Below the pieces are notes generated by a model that worked only from the letters and a program-made list of their open reading frames with translations, was not told the origin of the DNA and did no database searches. From positions 1-64,000 of the forward strand of contig NZ_JAAEDL010000022.1 in assembly GCF_018129005.1 (NCBI RefSeq): a stretch of DNA of 64,000 nt. The letters are read 5' to 3'. The stretch comes from Neoroseomonas eburnea. GTDB taxonomy: Bacteria; Pseudomonadota; Alphaproteobacteria; Acetobacterales; Acetobacteraceae. Below, one piece after another: positions 51,325-60,035 of the stretch. The stretch's first letter is position 1. Each line of letters opens with the position of its first letter. The position numbers were made by a program, and so were the translations under genes.

Positions 51325-53648
51325 GGCGTTTCGCCGCGCTTTTCGCCGCGCTGGCCGTGCTGGCGCTGGCCTTTCCGCTGCTGCTGCGCCAGGTGGAATT
51401 GCGGGGCGACATCGCCGACTTCCTTCCGACGCCGAAGACGGAGGAAGCCGCCTTCCTGCTGCGGGAGCTGCGCAGCGGCGCGGCGACGACCCTGCTGATC
51501 GCCGGTATCGAGGGCGCGGCGGCGCCGGACCTCGCGCGGATCTCGCGCGCCATGGCCGCGCGGGTGGAGGCGAGCGGGCTGTTCGCGCTGGTGGCGAACG
51601 GTGCGCCGCGCATGGAGGATGGCGAGGCGGCGCTGCTGTTCGCGCATCGCTACGCGCTGTCCCCCGCCACGACGCCGGAGGCCTTCACCGAGGATTCGCT
51701 GCGCCGGTCGCTGGAAGCGGTGCTCGACGGGCTGCGGTCCTCCGCCGCGCCGCTGGTGCGCCGCTACGGCTTCGCCGATCCCACCGGCGCCTTCCTCGCG
51801 CTGGTGCGCGGCTGGACGGCCGATGCGCATGTCGCGACGGAACACGGCGTCTGGATGGCGGAGGGCCCGCGCGCGCTGCTGCTGGCGCAGTCCCGCGCCG
51901 CCGGGCTGGACACCGGGGCGCAGGCCGCCGCGGCGGCGGCGTTCCGGGCCGCCTTCGCGGAGGCCTCGCCGCCGGCGGGGGCGCGGCTGCTGCTGTCCGG
52001 CCCCGGCGTGTTTGCGGCGGAGGCGGCGGCGGCGGTGCGCGCCGACGTGAAGCTGGTCTCGATGCTGTCCTCCGTCCTGGTCGGCGCCTTCCTGATCTGG
52101 CGCTACCGCTCGCCGCTGATGCTGGCGGTGGTGGCGGTGCCGCTCTCGGCCGGGACGCTGGCCGCGCTCGCCGTCGTCGATGCGGTGTTCGGGCATGTTC
52201 ACGGCGCGGCGCTCGGCTTCGGCATGACCATGCTCGGGGTGGTGGACGACTATCCCATCCTGCTGATCACCGGCCGCGCGTCGGAGGAGACGCTGCGGGA
52301 GGCAGCGCGGCGCATCTGGCCGACGCTGCGGCTGGCGGTCGCGGCGGCGGTGGCGGGGCTGACGCCGATGCTGGCCTCGGGCTTTCCCGGCCTCGCGCAG
52401 CTCGGGCTCTTCGCGGCGACGGGGCTGATCGTGGCCGCGCTCGCCACGCGCTACCTGCTGCCGGCGCTGCTGCCGGCGGAAGGCCTGCCGGTGCGACCGC
52501 TGCCCGAACGGCTGGCGCATGTGCTGCTGCGCCTGCCGGCACGGCGCAGGGCGGTGATCGTGCTGATCGCCGCCGTTGCGGCCGCGCTGGCGATGGCCGG
52601 CGGACCGCGGACGGAACGCGATCTGGCGGCGCTGAGCCCGGTGCCGGAGGCGGTGCGCGACCTCGATGAGAAGCTGCGCCACCAGGTCGGCGCTCCGGAC
52701 GTGCGGGTGGCGCTGTCGGTGCGCGCGGCAGATGCGGAAGGCGCGCTACGCGGCGCCGAACGGGCGGCCGAGGCGCTGGCGCCGCTGGTCGCCGCAGGCG
52801 CGATCGGTGGCCTGGACCATCCGGCACGCTACCTGCCCAGTGCCGCGACCCAGCACGCGCGGCTTGCCGCCCTGCCTGATGCGGCGAGCCTGGCGGCGCG
52901 GCTGGAGGCGGTGCGCGAGGGCCTGCCCTTCCGCGCCACCGCCTTCGCGCCCTTCCTCGAGCAGGTCGGGCAGGCCCGGTCGCAGCCGCCGCTGACGCCG
53001 GCGGATCTCGCCGCCGCGCCGCTGCTGTCGGCCCGCCTGACGCCGCTGCTGCGGGCGGAGGAGGGCGGCTGGCGTGCCGTGCTGCTGCCCGCCGAGATCC
53101 ATGACATGGCAGCCTTGCGCGCGACGGCCGCCGCCGTGCCGGGCCTGCTGGTCGTCGACATCAAGGCGGAGACCGAGGCGCTGCTCGCCGAGGCCACCGG
53201 CGCCGCACTGCGCTGGGCGTCGGTGGGTGGCGTGCTGGTGCTGGTACTGCTCGGCGCCGGGCGGGGCTTGGCCGGCGGGTTGCGCATCGCCGCTGCGCTG
53301 GGCGGCGCGCTGCTGCTGACCTTCGCGGTGCTCGCCGCCCTGGGGGAGAGGATCTCGGTCTTCCACCTGACCGCTGCGCTCTTGCTGGCCGGCGTCGGCA
53401 TGGACTATGCGCTGTTTCTTGCGAATACGCGGGCCACGGCCCGTCCGGGGAAGGAATCCGCAGAGGAGGCGGCGCGGGCGTTGGGGTCGGTCATCACCTG
53501 CATGGTCACGACGCTGCTCACCTTCGGGCTTCTCGCGCTCTGCCGCACACCCGTGCTGCACGCCACGGGGCTGACCGTCACCGTCGGCGTGGCGGCCGCC
53601 TTCCTCCTGGCCTGCGCCCTGGCGCCAGGGCGGGGCGCACAAGGCTGA
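51321..53648 (+). CDS. MMPL-family exporter (ApeM-like)
   Basis: The 775-residue RND/MMPL transporter has two sets of six helices and two periplasmic loops. LRGDIADFLPTPKTEEAAFLLREL starts the first loop; GFGMTMLGVVDDYPILLITGR and AGVGMDYALFLANTRAT are the helix-4 and helix-10 segments with proton-relay Asp residues. It would extract the finished polyene lipid for the LolA-like carrier. It overlaps the LolA stop as ATGA. Confidence 0.86.
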   Translation: MRRFAALFAALAVLALAFPLLLRQVELRGDIADFLPTPKTEEAAFLLRELRSGAATTLLIAGIEGAAAPDLARISRAMAARVEASGLFALVANGAPRMEDGEAALLFAHRYALSPATTPEAFTEDSLRRSLEAVLDGLRSSAAPLVRRYGFADPTGAFLALVRGWTADAHVATEHGVWMAEGPRALLLAQSRAAGLDTGAQAAAAAAFRAAFAEASPPAGARLLLSGPGVFAAEAAAAVRADVKLVSMLSSVLVGAFLIWRYRSPLMLAVVAVPLSAGTLAALAVVDAVFGHVHGAALGFGMTMLGVVDDYPILLITGRASEETLREAARRIWPTLRLAVAAAVAGLTPMLASGFPGLAQLGLFAATGLIVAALATRYLLPALLPAEGLPVRPLPERLAHVLLRLPARRRAVIVLIAAVAAALAMAGGPRTERDLAALSPVPEAVRDLDEKLRHQVGAPDVRVALSVRAADAEGALRGAERAAEALAPLVAAGAIGGLDHPARYLPSAATQHARLAALPDAASLAARLEAVREGLPFRATAFAPFLEQVGQARSQPPLTPADLAAAPLLSARLTPLLRAEEGGWRAVLLPAEIHDMAALRATAAAVPGLLVVDIKAETEALLAEATGAALRWASVGGVLVLVLLGAGRGLAGGLRIAAALGGALLLTFAVLAALGERISVFHLTAALLLAGVGMDYALFLANTRATARPGKESAEEAARALGSVITCMVTTLLTFGLLALCRTPVLHATGLTVTVGVAAAFLLACALAPGRGAQG

Positions 53649-53653
53649 GGCGC

Positions 53654-54838
53654 ATGCGTCCCCTTCGCATCACGGCGATCACCGCGACCAGCGCGATGGG
53701 CACGGGCCTCGCGGCGATGCACGAAACGCTGGCCAGCCGCCGCGCCGGGCTCGCGCCCTGCGACCTGCCGGGCATGCCCGATGGCGTCTGGGTCGGCCGC
53801 GTGCGGGAGGCCGAGGCATTGCAGCCGCCCGCGCCGCTCGCCGCCTTCGCCTGCCGCAACACGCGCCTGGCCGAGCTCGCGCTGCGGCAGGACGGCTTCA
53901 TGGAGGCGGTGGCGGCGGCGGTCGCGCGCCATGGGGCGGGGCGCATCGCGGTGGTGCTCGGCACCTCGACCTCCGGCATCGAGGAGACCGAGCAGGCCTG
54001 GGCGCGGCGCGGGCAGGACGGCGCCTTGCCGCCCTACGACTTCGCGCGGACCCACGATCTCCATGCGCTGCCGCGCTACGTGCGGGCGCGCCTGGGCCTG
54101 CGGGGCCCGTGCATCCCGATCTCCACCGCCTGCACCTCGGGCGCGCGGGCCTTCCTCGATGCGGCGACGCTGATCGCGGCGGGCGTCGCCGATGCCGCCA
54201 TCGTCGGCGGGGCGGACACGCTGTGCCGGCTGACGCTGCACGGCTTCGCCTCGCTGGAACTGCTCGCGAAGGGGCCGACGCGCCCCTGCGCCGAGGATCG
54301 CGACGGCATCTCGATCGGGGAGGCCGCGGCCTTCGCGCTGCTGGAACGGGCCGGGCCGGAGGATGCCGGGCGGATCGGGCTGCTCGGCGTCGGCGCTTCC
54401 TCCGACGGGCACCACATGTCGTCGCCGCATCCGGAGGGGCTCGGCGCGGTGACGGCGATGCGCGCGGCGCTGGACAGCGCGGGCATCGCACCGGCCGCGA
54501 TCGACTACGTGAACATGCACGGCACCGGCACGCGCGCGAACGATGCGATGGAGGATCGCGCCATCGCGCGCCTTTTCGGCGATGCGGTGCCATGTTCCTC
54601 CACCAAGGGTTGGACCGGACATACGCTGGGTGCCTCCGGCGCGCTGGAGGCGGCGGTCGCCGCGGTCTGCATCCAGGCGGGGCTGGTGCCCGGCTGTCTC
54701 GGCCTGGCGCGGCCGGACCCTTCCTTCGTCTCGGGCGTCGTGGTGGAGAACCGCGCGACGCGCGTCGATCGCGCGTTGTCCAATTCCTTCGGCTTCGGCG
54801 GCAGCAACTGCGCGCTGGTGATCGGGCGTATCCCATGA
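53654..54838 (+). CDS. Beta-ketoacyl-ACP synthase, KS-alpha (ApeO-like)
   Basis: The 394-residue condensing enzyme has its complete Cys-His-His triad: Cys in ISTACTSGARAFLDAA, His in NMHGTGTRANDAME and His in KGWTGHTLGASGALEAA. It condenses malonyl-ACP onto the aryl starter, working as a heterodimer with the chain-length factor in the next gene, whose start overlaps its stop (ATGA). The position after the exporter is the common APE order. Confidence 0.88.
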   Translation: MRPLRITAITATSAMGTGLAAMHETLASRRAGLAPCDLPGMPDGVWVGRVREAEALQPPAPLAAFACRNTRLAELALRQDGFMEAVAAAVARHGAGRIAVVLGTSTSGIEETEQAWARRGQDGALPPYDFARTHDLHALPRYVRARLGLRGPCIPISTACTSGARAFLDAATLIAAGVADAAIVGGADTLCRLTLHGFASLELLAKGPTRPCAEDRDGISIGEAAAFALLERAGPEDAGRIGLLGVGASSDGHHMSSPHPEGLGAVTAMRAALDSAGIAPAAIDYVNMHGTGTRANDAMEDRAIARLFGDAVPCSSTKGWTGHTLGASGALEAAVAAVCIQAGLVPGCLGLARPDPSFVSGVVVENRATRVDRALSNSFGFGGSNCALVIGRIP

Positions 54839-55626
54839 CGCTGCTGGTCGGCATCGCCGGGATCGGGCTGCTCGGGCCGGGGCTGGCGGGCTGGGCGCAG
54901 GCCGCTCCGGTGCTGGCCGGCCAGGCGCCCTACGCGCCGGCGCCGCTCACCCCGCCGGCGCCCACCCTGCTGCCGCCGACCGAGCGGCGCCGGACCGGGC
55001 CTTCCGTGCGCCTCGCGCTCGCCGTGGCGGCGGAGGCGGTGCAGGACAGCGGGGCGCCGCCGGAGGAGCTCGACACCGTCTTCGCCTCCTCGAATGGAGA
55101 GGGGCAGGTCATCACCTCGATCCTCGAGGCGCTCCACACGCCGGACGGCGCGATATCGCCGACGCAGTTCCACAACTCGGTGCACAACGCGGCGGCGGGG
55201 TATTGGGGCATCGCGGTGGGGTCCTCGCGGCCCTCGGTCAGCCTCGGTGGGTATGACGGCGTCTTCGCGACGGGGCTGCTGCACGCGGCGGCGCAGGTCG
55301 TGGCGGGTGGGGAGAAGGTGCTGTTCGTCGCGCACGACGTGCCGCTGCCGCCGCCGCTCGGCGCGCTGCGACCGACCAGCGAGTCCTTCGCGCTCGCCCT
55401 GGTGCTGGCGCCGGGAGGGGCGCGCCGTGGCGCGTTGCGGATCGAACCGTGCGAGCTGCCTGCACCCGCCGCGCCGACGCTGCCGCCGGGGCTCGGCACG
55501 CTGCACGACGGCAACCCGGTGGCGCGCGCCCTGCCGTTGCTGTCGGCGCTGGCGGCAGGCAGGCACGGCGGGATGCTGCTGCCGATGCTCGATGATGCGA
55601 GCCTTTCCGTCACGGTGCTGGGGTGA
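54835..55626 (+). CDS. Beta-ketoacyl synthase chain-length factor (ApeC-like)
   Basis: The 263-residue protein matches only the N-terminal half of ketosynthases (Ketoacyl-synt_2): RRRTGPSVRLALAVAAEAV, FASSNGEGQVITSILEAL, FHNSVHNAAAGYWGIAVGS and SVSLGGYDGVFATGLLHAA. The position of the catalytic Cys is occupied by a GGY segment, so it should be inactive and act as the partner of the KS at 53654, limiting chain length. It overlaps both neighbours by four bases. Confidence 0.85.
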   Translation: MTLLVGIAGIGLLGPGLAGWAQAAPVLAGQAPYAPAPLTPPAPTLLPPTERRRTGPSVRLALAVAAEAVQDSGAPPEELDTVFASSNGEGQVITSILEALHTPDGAISPTQFHNSVHNAAAGYWGIAVGSSRPSVSLGGYDGVFATGLLHAAAQVVAGGEKVLFVAHDVPLPPPLGALRPTSESFALALVLAPGGARRGALRIEPCELPAPAAPTLPPGLGTLHDGNPVARALPLLSALAAGRHGGMLLPMLDDASLSVTVLG

Positions 55627-56051
55627 GCACGCTGCCGGCGTCGCGGGAGGCGATCGCGCGCCTCATCCCGCACCAGGGCGCGATGTGCCTGCTCGACCGC
55701 GTGGAGGCCTGCGATGCGGAGGGCATCCTGTGCTCTTCCGCGACGCATAGCGACGCTGCCAATCCGCTGCGGCGGGACGGGATGCTGCCGGCGATCTGCG
55801 GCGCGGAATACGCGCTGCAGGCGATGGCGCTGCACGGCGCCCTGACCCAGGGCGCGCCGCAGGGGCGAGGCTTCGTCGCGGCGCTGTCGGGCGTGGAGAT
55901 CGGCACGGACCGGCTCGACGACGTGGTGGGGGAGTTGGCGGTCGCGGCCACGGCGATGGCGCGGGAGAGCCGGGGATTCATCTATCGCTTCACCATCGAC
56001 GGCGATGGCCGCAGGCTGTTGGGCGGACGGGCGACGGTGGTGCTGGCATGA
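55623..56051 (+). CDS. 3-hydroxyacyl-ACP dehydratase, hotdog type (ApeP-like)
   Basis: The 142-residue hotdog protein has the family start IARLIPHQGAMCLLDRVEACD (active-site His) and later AICGAEYALQAMALHG and GFVAALSGVEIGTDRLD. With the dehydratase at 49407 it should create the conjugated double bonds. It begins at a GTG overlapping the chain-length-factor stop as GTGA. The usual APE order KS-CLF-DH-KR is intact. Confidence 0.85.
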   Translation: MSTLPASREAIARLIPHQGAMCLLDRVEACDAEGILCSSATHSDAANPLRRDGMLPAICGAEYALQAMALHGALTQGAPQGRGFVAALSGVEIGTDRLDDVVGELAVAATAMARESRGFIYRFTIDGDGRRLLGGRATVVLA

Positions 56052-56063
56052 TGTGCGACGTGG

Positions 56064-56253
56064 AAGCGCCGGGGCGGGGAACCTCCCCCGGTCCGGGAAC
56101 CCCAAGCGCTCCCGTGCCTTTCCTTTTCGGAGCCGATCTCGGGGGGCAGCCTCCAGGAGCCAGGGACGGTTGGGGGGTTCCGGTCCCATGGGCGTTGCGC
56201 GGCGACGCCGATGGGGGCCCGGTCCATGGAGACGTTCCCTTGCCCCCGATCTT
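56064..56253. repeat. Family A palindromic element, copy 7 (diverged, about 190 bases)
   Basis: Begins AAGCGCCGGGGCGGGGAACCTCCCCCGG and ends TTGCCCCCGATCTT, six bases before the fabG-like ATG. The inner part has TTTTCGGAGCCGATCTCGGGGGG and GGTTCCGGTCCCATGGGCGTTGCGCGGCGACGC, related to copy 2. It breaks the otherwise overlapping dehydratase-reductase junction. Confidence 0.65.
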
Positions 56254-56259
56254 CCCGCG

Positions 56260-56964
56260 ATGACCCGCGCCCTCGTCACCGGCGGCGCGAGCCCGATCGG
56301 TGCGGCCATCAGCCGTGCCCTGGCACGCGACGGCCATGACGTGATCGTCCACGCCCACGCCAATGCCGACCGCGCCGCGGCTCTCGCCGCCGAGATCGGT
56401 GGCAGCAGCATTGCCTTCGACATCGCCGACCATGACGCGTCGCGCATCGCCTGCGAGGCGCTGCTTCACGACGGCCCGATCCAACTCCTGGTGCACAATG
56501 CCGGCACGCATGAGGACGTGCCGTTGGCCGGCATGAGCGAGGCGCAGTGGCGGCGCGTGCTGGCGGTCTCGCTGGATGGCTTCTTCCATGTCGCGCGGCC
56601 GCTGCTGCTGCCGATGATGGGTACGCGGCGCGGGCGGATCGTGGCGATGTCCTCGGTCTCCGCCATCATGGGCAATCGCGGCCAGGCGAACTACGCCGCC
56701 GCCAAGGCCGGGCTGATCGGCGCGGTGCGGTCGCTGTCGCTGGAATGCGCGCCGCGGGGCGTGACGGTGAACGCGGTGGCGCCGGGCCTGATCGAAAGCC
56801 CCGCGGTTGCGGCGGCGGTGCCGGCAGACATGGTGAAGCGGATCGTCCCGGCGCGGCGCCTCGGACTGCCGGAGGAGGTGGCGGAACTGGTCGCCTTCCT
56901 CTGCTCCGACCGCGCGGCCTACATCACGGGGCAGACGGTTTCGATCAACGGGGGGATGGCGTAG
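56260..56964 (+). CDS. 3-oxoacyl-ACP reductase, FabG type (ApeQ-like)
   Basis: The 234-residue SDR ketoreductase has the NADPH motif ALVTGGASPIGAAISRALA, LVHNAGTHED (normally NNAG), MSSVSAIMGNRGQANYAAAKAG with the Ser-Tyr-Lys triad, and NAVAPGLIES. It reduces the 3-keto intermediate before dehydration in the polyene cycle. The frame from 56005 upstream runs through the palindromic element and was rejected. It is the last plus-strand gene of the core set. Confidence 0.88.
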   Translation: MTRALVTGGASPIGAAISRALARDGHDVIVHAHANADRAAALAAEIGGSSIAFDIADHDASRIACEALLHDGPIQLLVHNAGTHEDVPLAGMSEAQWRRVLAVSLDGFFHVARPLLLPMMGTRRGRIVAMSSVSAIMGNRGQANYAAAKAGLIGAVRSLSLECAPRGVTVNAVAPGLIESPAVAAAVPADMVKRIVPARRLGLPEEVAELVAFLCSDRAAYITGQTVSINGGMA

Positions 56965-56967
56965 CGG

Positions 56968-57363
56968 TCAGCCGCCGCGCAGGATCGCAGCTTCCAGCGC
57001 CCGCACACGGTCGTTGTAGGCTTGGTGGATCTGCACCCCGTCGTAATCGAGGTTCAGGCTGTTGACGTAGCGGATCGTGAAGCTGCGGATGTCGAAGGCG
57101 ATATCCACCGTCATCTGGTGGCTGCGCCAGGTGTTGGTGCCACGCAGCAGGCCGGACCGCACCGCCTGGATCTGCCAGCCGCCCACCGCGGCGGCGGCGC
57201 GGCGGATCAGCGCCTCGCGCTCCGCCATGTTGCCGCGGCCCGGGAACTGGCCCCCGGTGCTTTCGTAGATCGGCTGCTGGCGGCAGGCGCCGAGGCCGAT
57301 GCCGCCCCCCAGCGCAACCAGGACCGGCAGGCTGCGGCGCAGCGCGTCACGACGGTGGATCAT
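56968..57363 (-). CDS. Small lipoprotein, paralogue 1 of a pair
   Basis: The 131-residue protein has a lipoprotein signal ending GIGLGAC. The mature domain includes QQPIYESTGGQF, MAEREALIRRAAAAVGGWQIQAV and the C-terminal block FTIRYVNSLNLDYDGVQIHQ-AYND-LEAAILRGG. The last block is clearly related to the lipoprotein at 59506 (FSIRHADSTNLQYDGTSIHK-NYNG-LERAIIRQPP). It overlaps the glycosyltransferase gene by 17 bases. It has no family that I can name; a role at the outer membrane with the pigment is possible from position. Confidence 0.78.
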   Translation of the reverse strand: MIHRRDALRRSLPVLVALGGGIGLGACRQQPIYESTGGQFPGRGNMAEREALIRRAAAAVGGWQIQAVRSGLLRGTNTWRSHQMTVDIAFDIRSFTIRYVNSLNLDYDGVQIHQAYNDRVRALEAAILRGG

Positions 57364-58174
57364 CGCGTCCTTCCCCTTCCAGTCGTCGCAGCCCGGCCAG
57401 GCTGCGGCGCAGCCCCGCGGGGTCCATCCCGCGCGCGAGCAGCTTGCCCGCCACCATCATGACGATGCGGGCGATGTCCGCAACGGGTCTGAAATGACTG
57501 GGGCGGCGCAGGGTCGCGCCGTAGAGGGCGGGGATGTCGGCCGCGACGGTGGTGATGCCGGCGCGGGCGGCGTCGATCAGGATCTCGCTTTCGAAGGAGA
57601 AGCGGCGCGCGCGGCCTTCGTAATGCGCGAGTCCGGCCAGTGCCGCCGCCGGATAGATGCGAAGGCCGGACTGGCTGTCCGCCACCGCATGCCCGGCGGC
57701 CCAGGAGATCCAGAAATCCGCGATGCGGTTGGCCCGCCGCCGGGCCTCGGGCTGTCCGGAGGCGTGGCGGCGGGACCCGATCACGATGCGGTCGGGCCGC
57801 GCCAGGGCGAGCAACCGCGGCAGATCCTCCGGCCGGTGCTGGCCGTCCCCGTCCAGGGTGGCGACGAAGGCGGCGCCGCGCGCCAGCGCCTCGGTCATGC
57901 CACGCCGGAGCGCCGCGCCCTTGCCCTGGTTTCCCGACATTGCCACCACCTCGGCCCCGGCCGCCGCAGCCAGCGTGGCGGTGCCGTCGGTCGAGCCGTC
58001 ATCCACCACCAGCAGCGGCGCATCGGGCAGCGTGGCGCGGACGCGCGCGACCACGGCCCTGATGGTTGCCGCTTCCTGGAAGGCTGGGATGACGACGGCG
58101 AGCCTGGCGGGCGCCGTTGCGGTTGCGTCGGTCACGGGAATGCGGCTGGAATGGTCGCGCACCTTACCGTCCAA
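57347..58174 (-). CDS. Family 2 glycosyltransferase
   Basis: The 275-residue GT-A enzyme contains LAVVIPAFQEAATIRAVV, LLVVDDGSTDGTATLA, GNQGKGAALRRGM and TLDGDGQHRPEDLPRLL with the DxD-like acid. The late DSQSGLRIYPAAAL is typical of dolichyl-phosphate-mannose-synthase-like GT2. A GTG at 58135 would remove the first 13 non-conserved residues. In E. coli-type APE clusters a GT2 is fused to an acyltransferase (ApeJ); here GT2 and acyltransferase are separate genes. Confidence 0.84.
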   Translation of the reverse strand: MDGKVRDHSSRIPVTDATATAPARLAVVIPAFQEAATIRAVVARVRATLPDAPLLVVDDGSTDGTATLAAAAGAEVVAMSGNQGKGAALRRGMTEALARGAAFVATLDGDGQHRPEDLPRLLALARPDRIVIGSRRHASGQPEARRRANRIADFWISWAAGHAVADSQSGLRIYPAAALAGLAHYEGRARRFSFESEILIDAARAGITTVAADIPALYGATLRRPSHFRPVADIARIVMMVAGKLLARGMDPAGLRRSLAGLRRLEGEGRDDPPS

Positions 58175-58193
58175 CCGCGTCGGGACCTAGGCC

Positions 58194-59528
58194 ATGCCGC
58201 TCGATTCCGCCGCCCTCCAGGGCGAGACCGCCTGTGACGTGCTCATCATCGGCGGCGGGCCCGCCGGCGCCACCGCGGCAACGCTGCTCGCGGAGAAGGG
58301 CCGGCGCGTCGTGGCCCTGGAGAAGGACCGCCATCCGCGCTTCCACATCGGCGAGAGCCTGCTGCCGCTCAACCTGCGCATCTTCGAACGGCTCGGCGTG
58401 CAGGACGAGATCGCGGCGATCGGCGTCCACAAGCCCGGCGCGCGCTTCGTCTCGGACGAGCACGGCAAGCACACCGCCTTCTCCTTCGCCGCCGGGCTGA
58501 ACCAGGACTACACCTACGCCTACCAGGTGCGGCGGTCGCAGTTCGACGAGATCCTGTTCCGCCGCGCGCTGGCGGCCGGCGCCGATGCGCGCGAGGGGGT
58601 GCGCGTGCTCGACGTCACGCTCGATGCGCGGGGCGGGCACCTGGTGACGGCGCGCGGGGAGGACGGCGCGATGCACGCCTTCCGCGCGCGCTACGTCATC
58701 GACGCCTCCGGCCGCGACACGCTGCTCGCCACCGCCATGGGCAGCAAGGCGCGCAACCCGCACAACAACACCGCCGCCATCTATGGTCATTTCCGTGGCG
58801 TCGCGCCGTTCGGGGAGCATGAGGACGGCAACATCACCATCCATCTCTTCGACCATGGCTGGTTCTGGATGATCCCGCTGCCGGACGAGGTGATGAGCAT
58901 CGGCGTCGTCAGCAATCCCGGCTTCTTCAAGCGCCGGCGCGGGCCGGTGGAGCCCTTCCTGATGGAGACGCTGCGGTCCGTCCCTTCCGTCGCGCGGCGG
59001 ATCGAGGGGGCGGAACTGATCTCGGACGTCACCACCACCGGCAACTACTCCTACGCGTCCAGGGTGATGCACGGCGACGGATGGCTGATGGCGGGCGACG
59101 CCTATGCCTTCATCGACCCGGTCTTCTCCTCCGGCGTGCTGCTGGCGATGGCGAGCGCGGAGATGGGGGCGGAGGTCGCCGACGCCTGGCTCGACGACCC
59201 GGCGCGCGCGGCGGGCATGGCGAAGGCTTTCGAGCGCAAGGTGAAGCGCGCCATCGGATCGCTGTCCTGGCTGATCTACCGCATCAACACGCCGGTGCTG
59301 CGCGACATGTTCATGGAGCCGCGCAACCGTTTCCGCATGCGGGAAGGCCTGGTCAGCCTGCTGGCGGGCGACGTGCACGCCAATGCCAACCGCCAGTTGC
59401 CGGTACTGGCGTTCAAGGGTGCCTTCTACGCGCTGTCCCTCGCCTACCGCTTCGGCTATCGCCTGCGGCCGGAGGGGCTGACGAAGGTGCCGCCTTCCGG
59501 ACCGGTTACACCGGCGGCTGCCGGATGA
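58194..59528 (+). CDS. FAD-dependent halogenase-like oxidoreductase
   Basis: The 444-residue flavoprotein has DVLIIGGGPAGATAATLLAE (FAD GxGxxG), FHIGESLLP, and the flavin-dependent halogenase signature WxWxIP as HGWFWMIPLP near residues 223-228. It also has VHKPGARF with Lys80 at the place of the catalytic halogenase lysine, and GDAYAFIDPVFSSGV. Halogenases chlorinate or brominate aromatic rings bound to carrier proteins, and xanthomonadins are brominated aryl polyenes. Some members of this family hydroxylate or reduce instead. It is divergent from the glycosyltransferase by 19 bases. Confidence 0.75.
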   Translation: MPLDSAALQGETACDVLIIGGGPAGATAATLLAEKGRRVVALEKDRHPRFHIGESLLPLNLRIFERLGVQDEIAAIGVHKPGARFVSDEHGKHTAFSFAAGLNQDYTYAYQVRRSQFDEILFRRALAAGADAREGVRVLDVTLDARGGHLVTARGEDGAMHAFRARYVIDASGRDTLLATAMGSKARNPHNNTAAIYGHFRGVAPFGEHEDGNITIHLFDHGWFWMIPLPDEVMSIGVVSNPGFFKRRRGPVEPFLMETLRSVPSVARRIEGAELISDVTTTGNYSYASRVMHGDGWLMAGDAYAFIDPVFSSGVLLAMASAEMGAEVADAWLDDPARAAGMAKAFERKVKRAIGSLSWLIYRINTPVLRDMFMEPRNRFRMREGLVSLLAGDVHANANRQLPVLAFKGAFYALSLAYRFGYRLRPEGLTKVPPSGPVTPAAAG

Positions 59529-59892
59529 TCGCGCGTTCCAGGTTCTCGATCCAGCCATTGTAGTTCTTGTGGATGCTGGTCCCGTCGTATTGCAGGTTCG
59601 TGCTGTCCGCGTGGCGGATGGAGAAGCTGTCGGCAGTGTAGAAGACTTCGGTCACCGCGACATGGCCGCGCAGGCGCAGGGTGGCGCGGACCAGGCCCGG
59701 GCGGACCGGTTCCATCTCCCAGCCCAGGCCGGCGCCGGCGCGCAGGATCTGGTTGCGGCGGGCCTCCGGCGTTCCGCTGTCGACGAAGCTGCGGCTTTCC
59801 ACGTTGTAGACCGGCCGCGTGCAGCCCGAGAGGCCGAACGCGCCCGCCATCGCCAGGACCGGCGCCGTGCGGAGCAGGCACCTTCGTTGCAT
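59506..59892 (-). CDS. Small lipoprotein, paralogue 2 of a pair
   Basis: The 128-residue protein has a lipoprotein signal (MQRRCLLRTAPVLAMAGAFGLSGC). The mature part, PVYNVESRSFVDSG, then EARRNQILRAGAGLGWEMEPVRPGLVRATL and the final FSIRHADSTNLQYDGTSIHK block, aligns over its whole length with the lipoprotein at 56968. The two bracket the glycosyltransferase and halogenase genes. It converges with, and overlaps by 23 bases, the end of the halogenase gene. The start at MQRRC was chosen for its signal peptide; the frame from 60105 has none. Confidence 0.78.
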   Translation of the reverse strand: MQRRCLLRTAPVLAMAGAFGLSGCTRPVYNVESRSFVDSGTPEARRNQILRAGAGLGWEMEPVRPGLVRATLRLRGHVAVTEVFYTADSFSIRHADSTNLQYDGTSIHKNYNGWIENLERAIIRQPPV

Positions 59893-60035
59893 CCGTCTTC
59901 CTCCTGCTGTCCTGCGCGCCACGGTGCGGGCGGCGCGCGAGCCGCGGCCTGATGGCGGCGAGCCATTCCGCCGACCGTCATCAGCGTGTTGGCCTCGCGC
60001 AGGGCCGCGCCGCAAGTCCCGGCGCGTGGCGCCGG

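Noticed and set aside
56005-56259. Upstream extension of the fabG-like gene
   Set aside because: It is translated repeat element and dehydratase 3' sequence in another frame; the Rossmann motif begins at MTRALVTGG.
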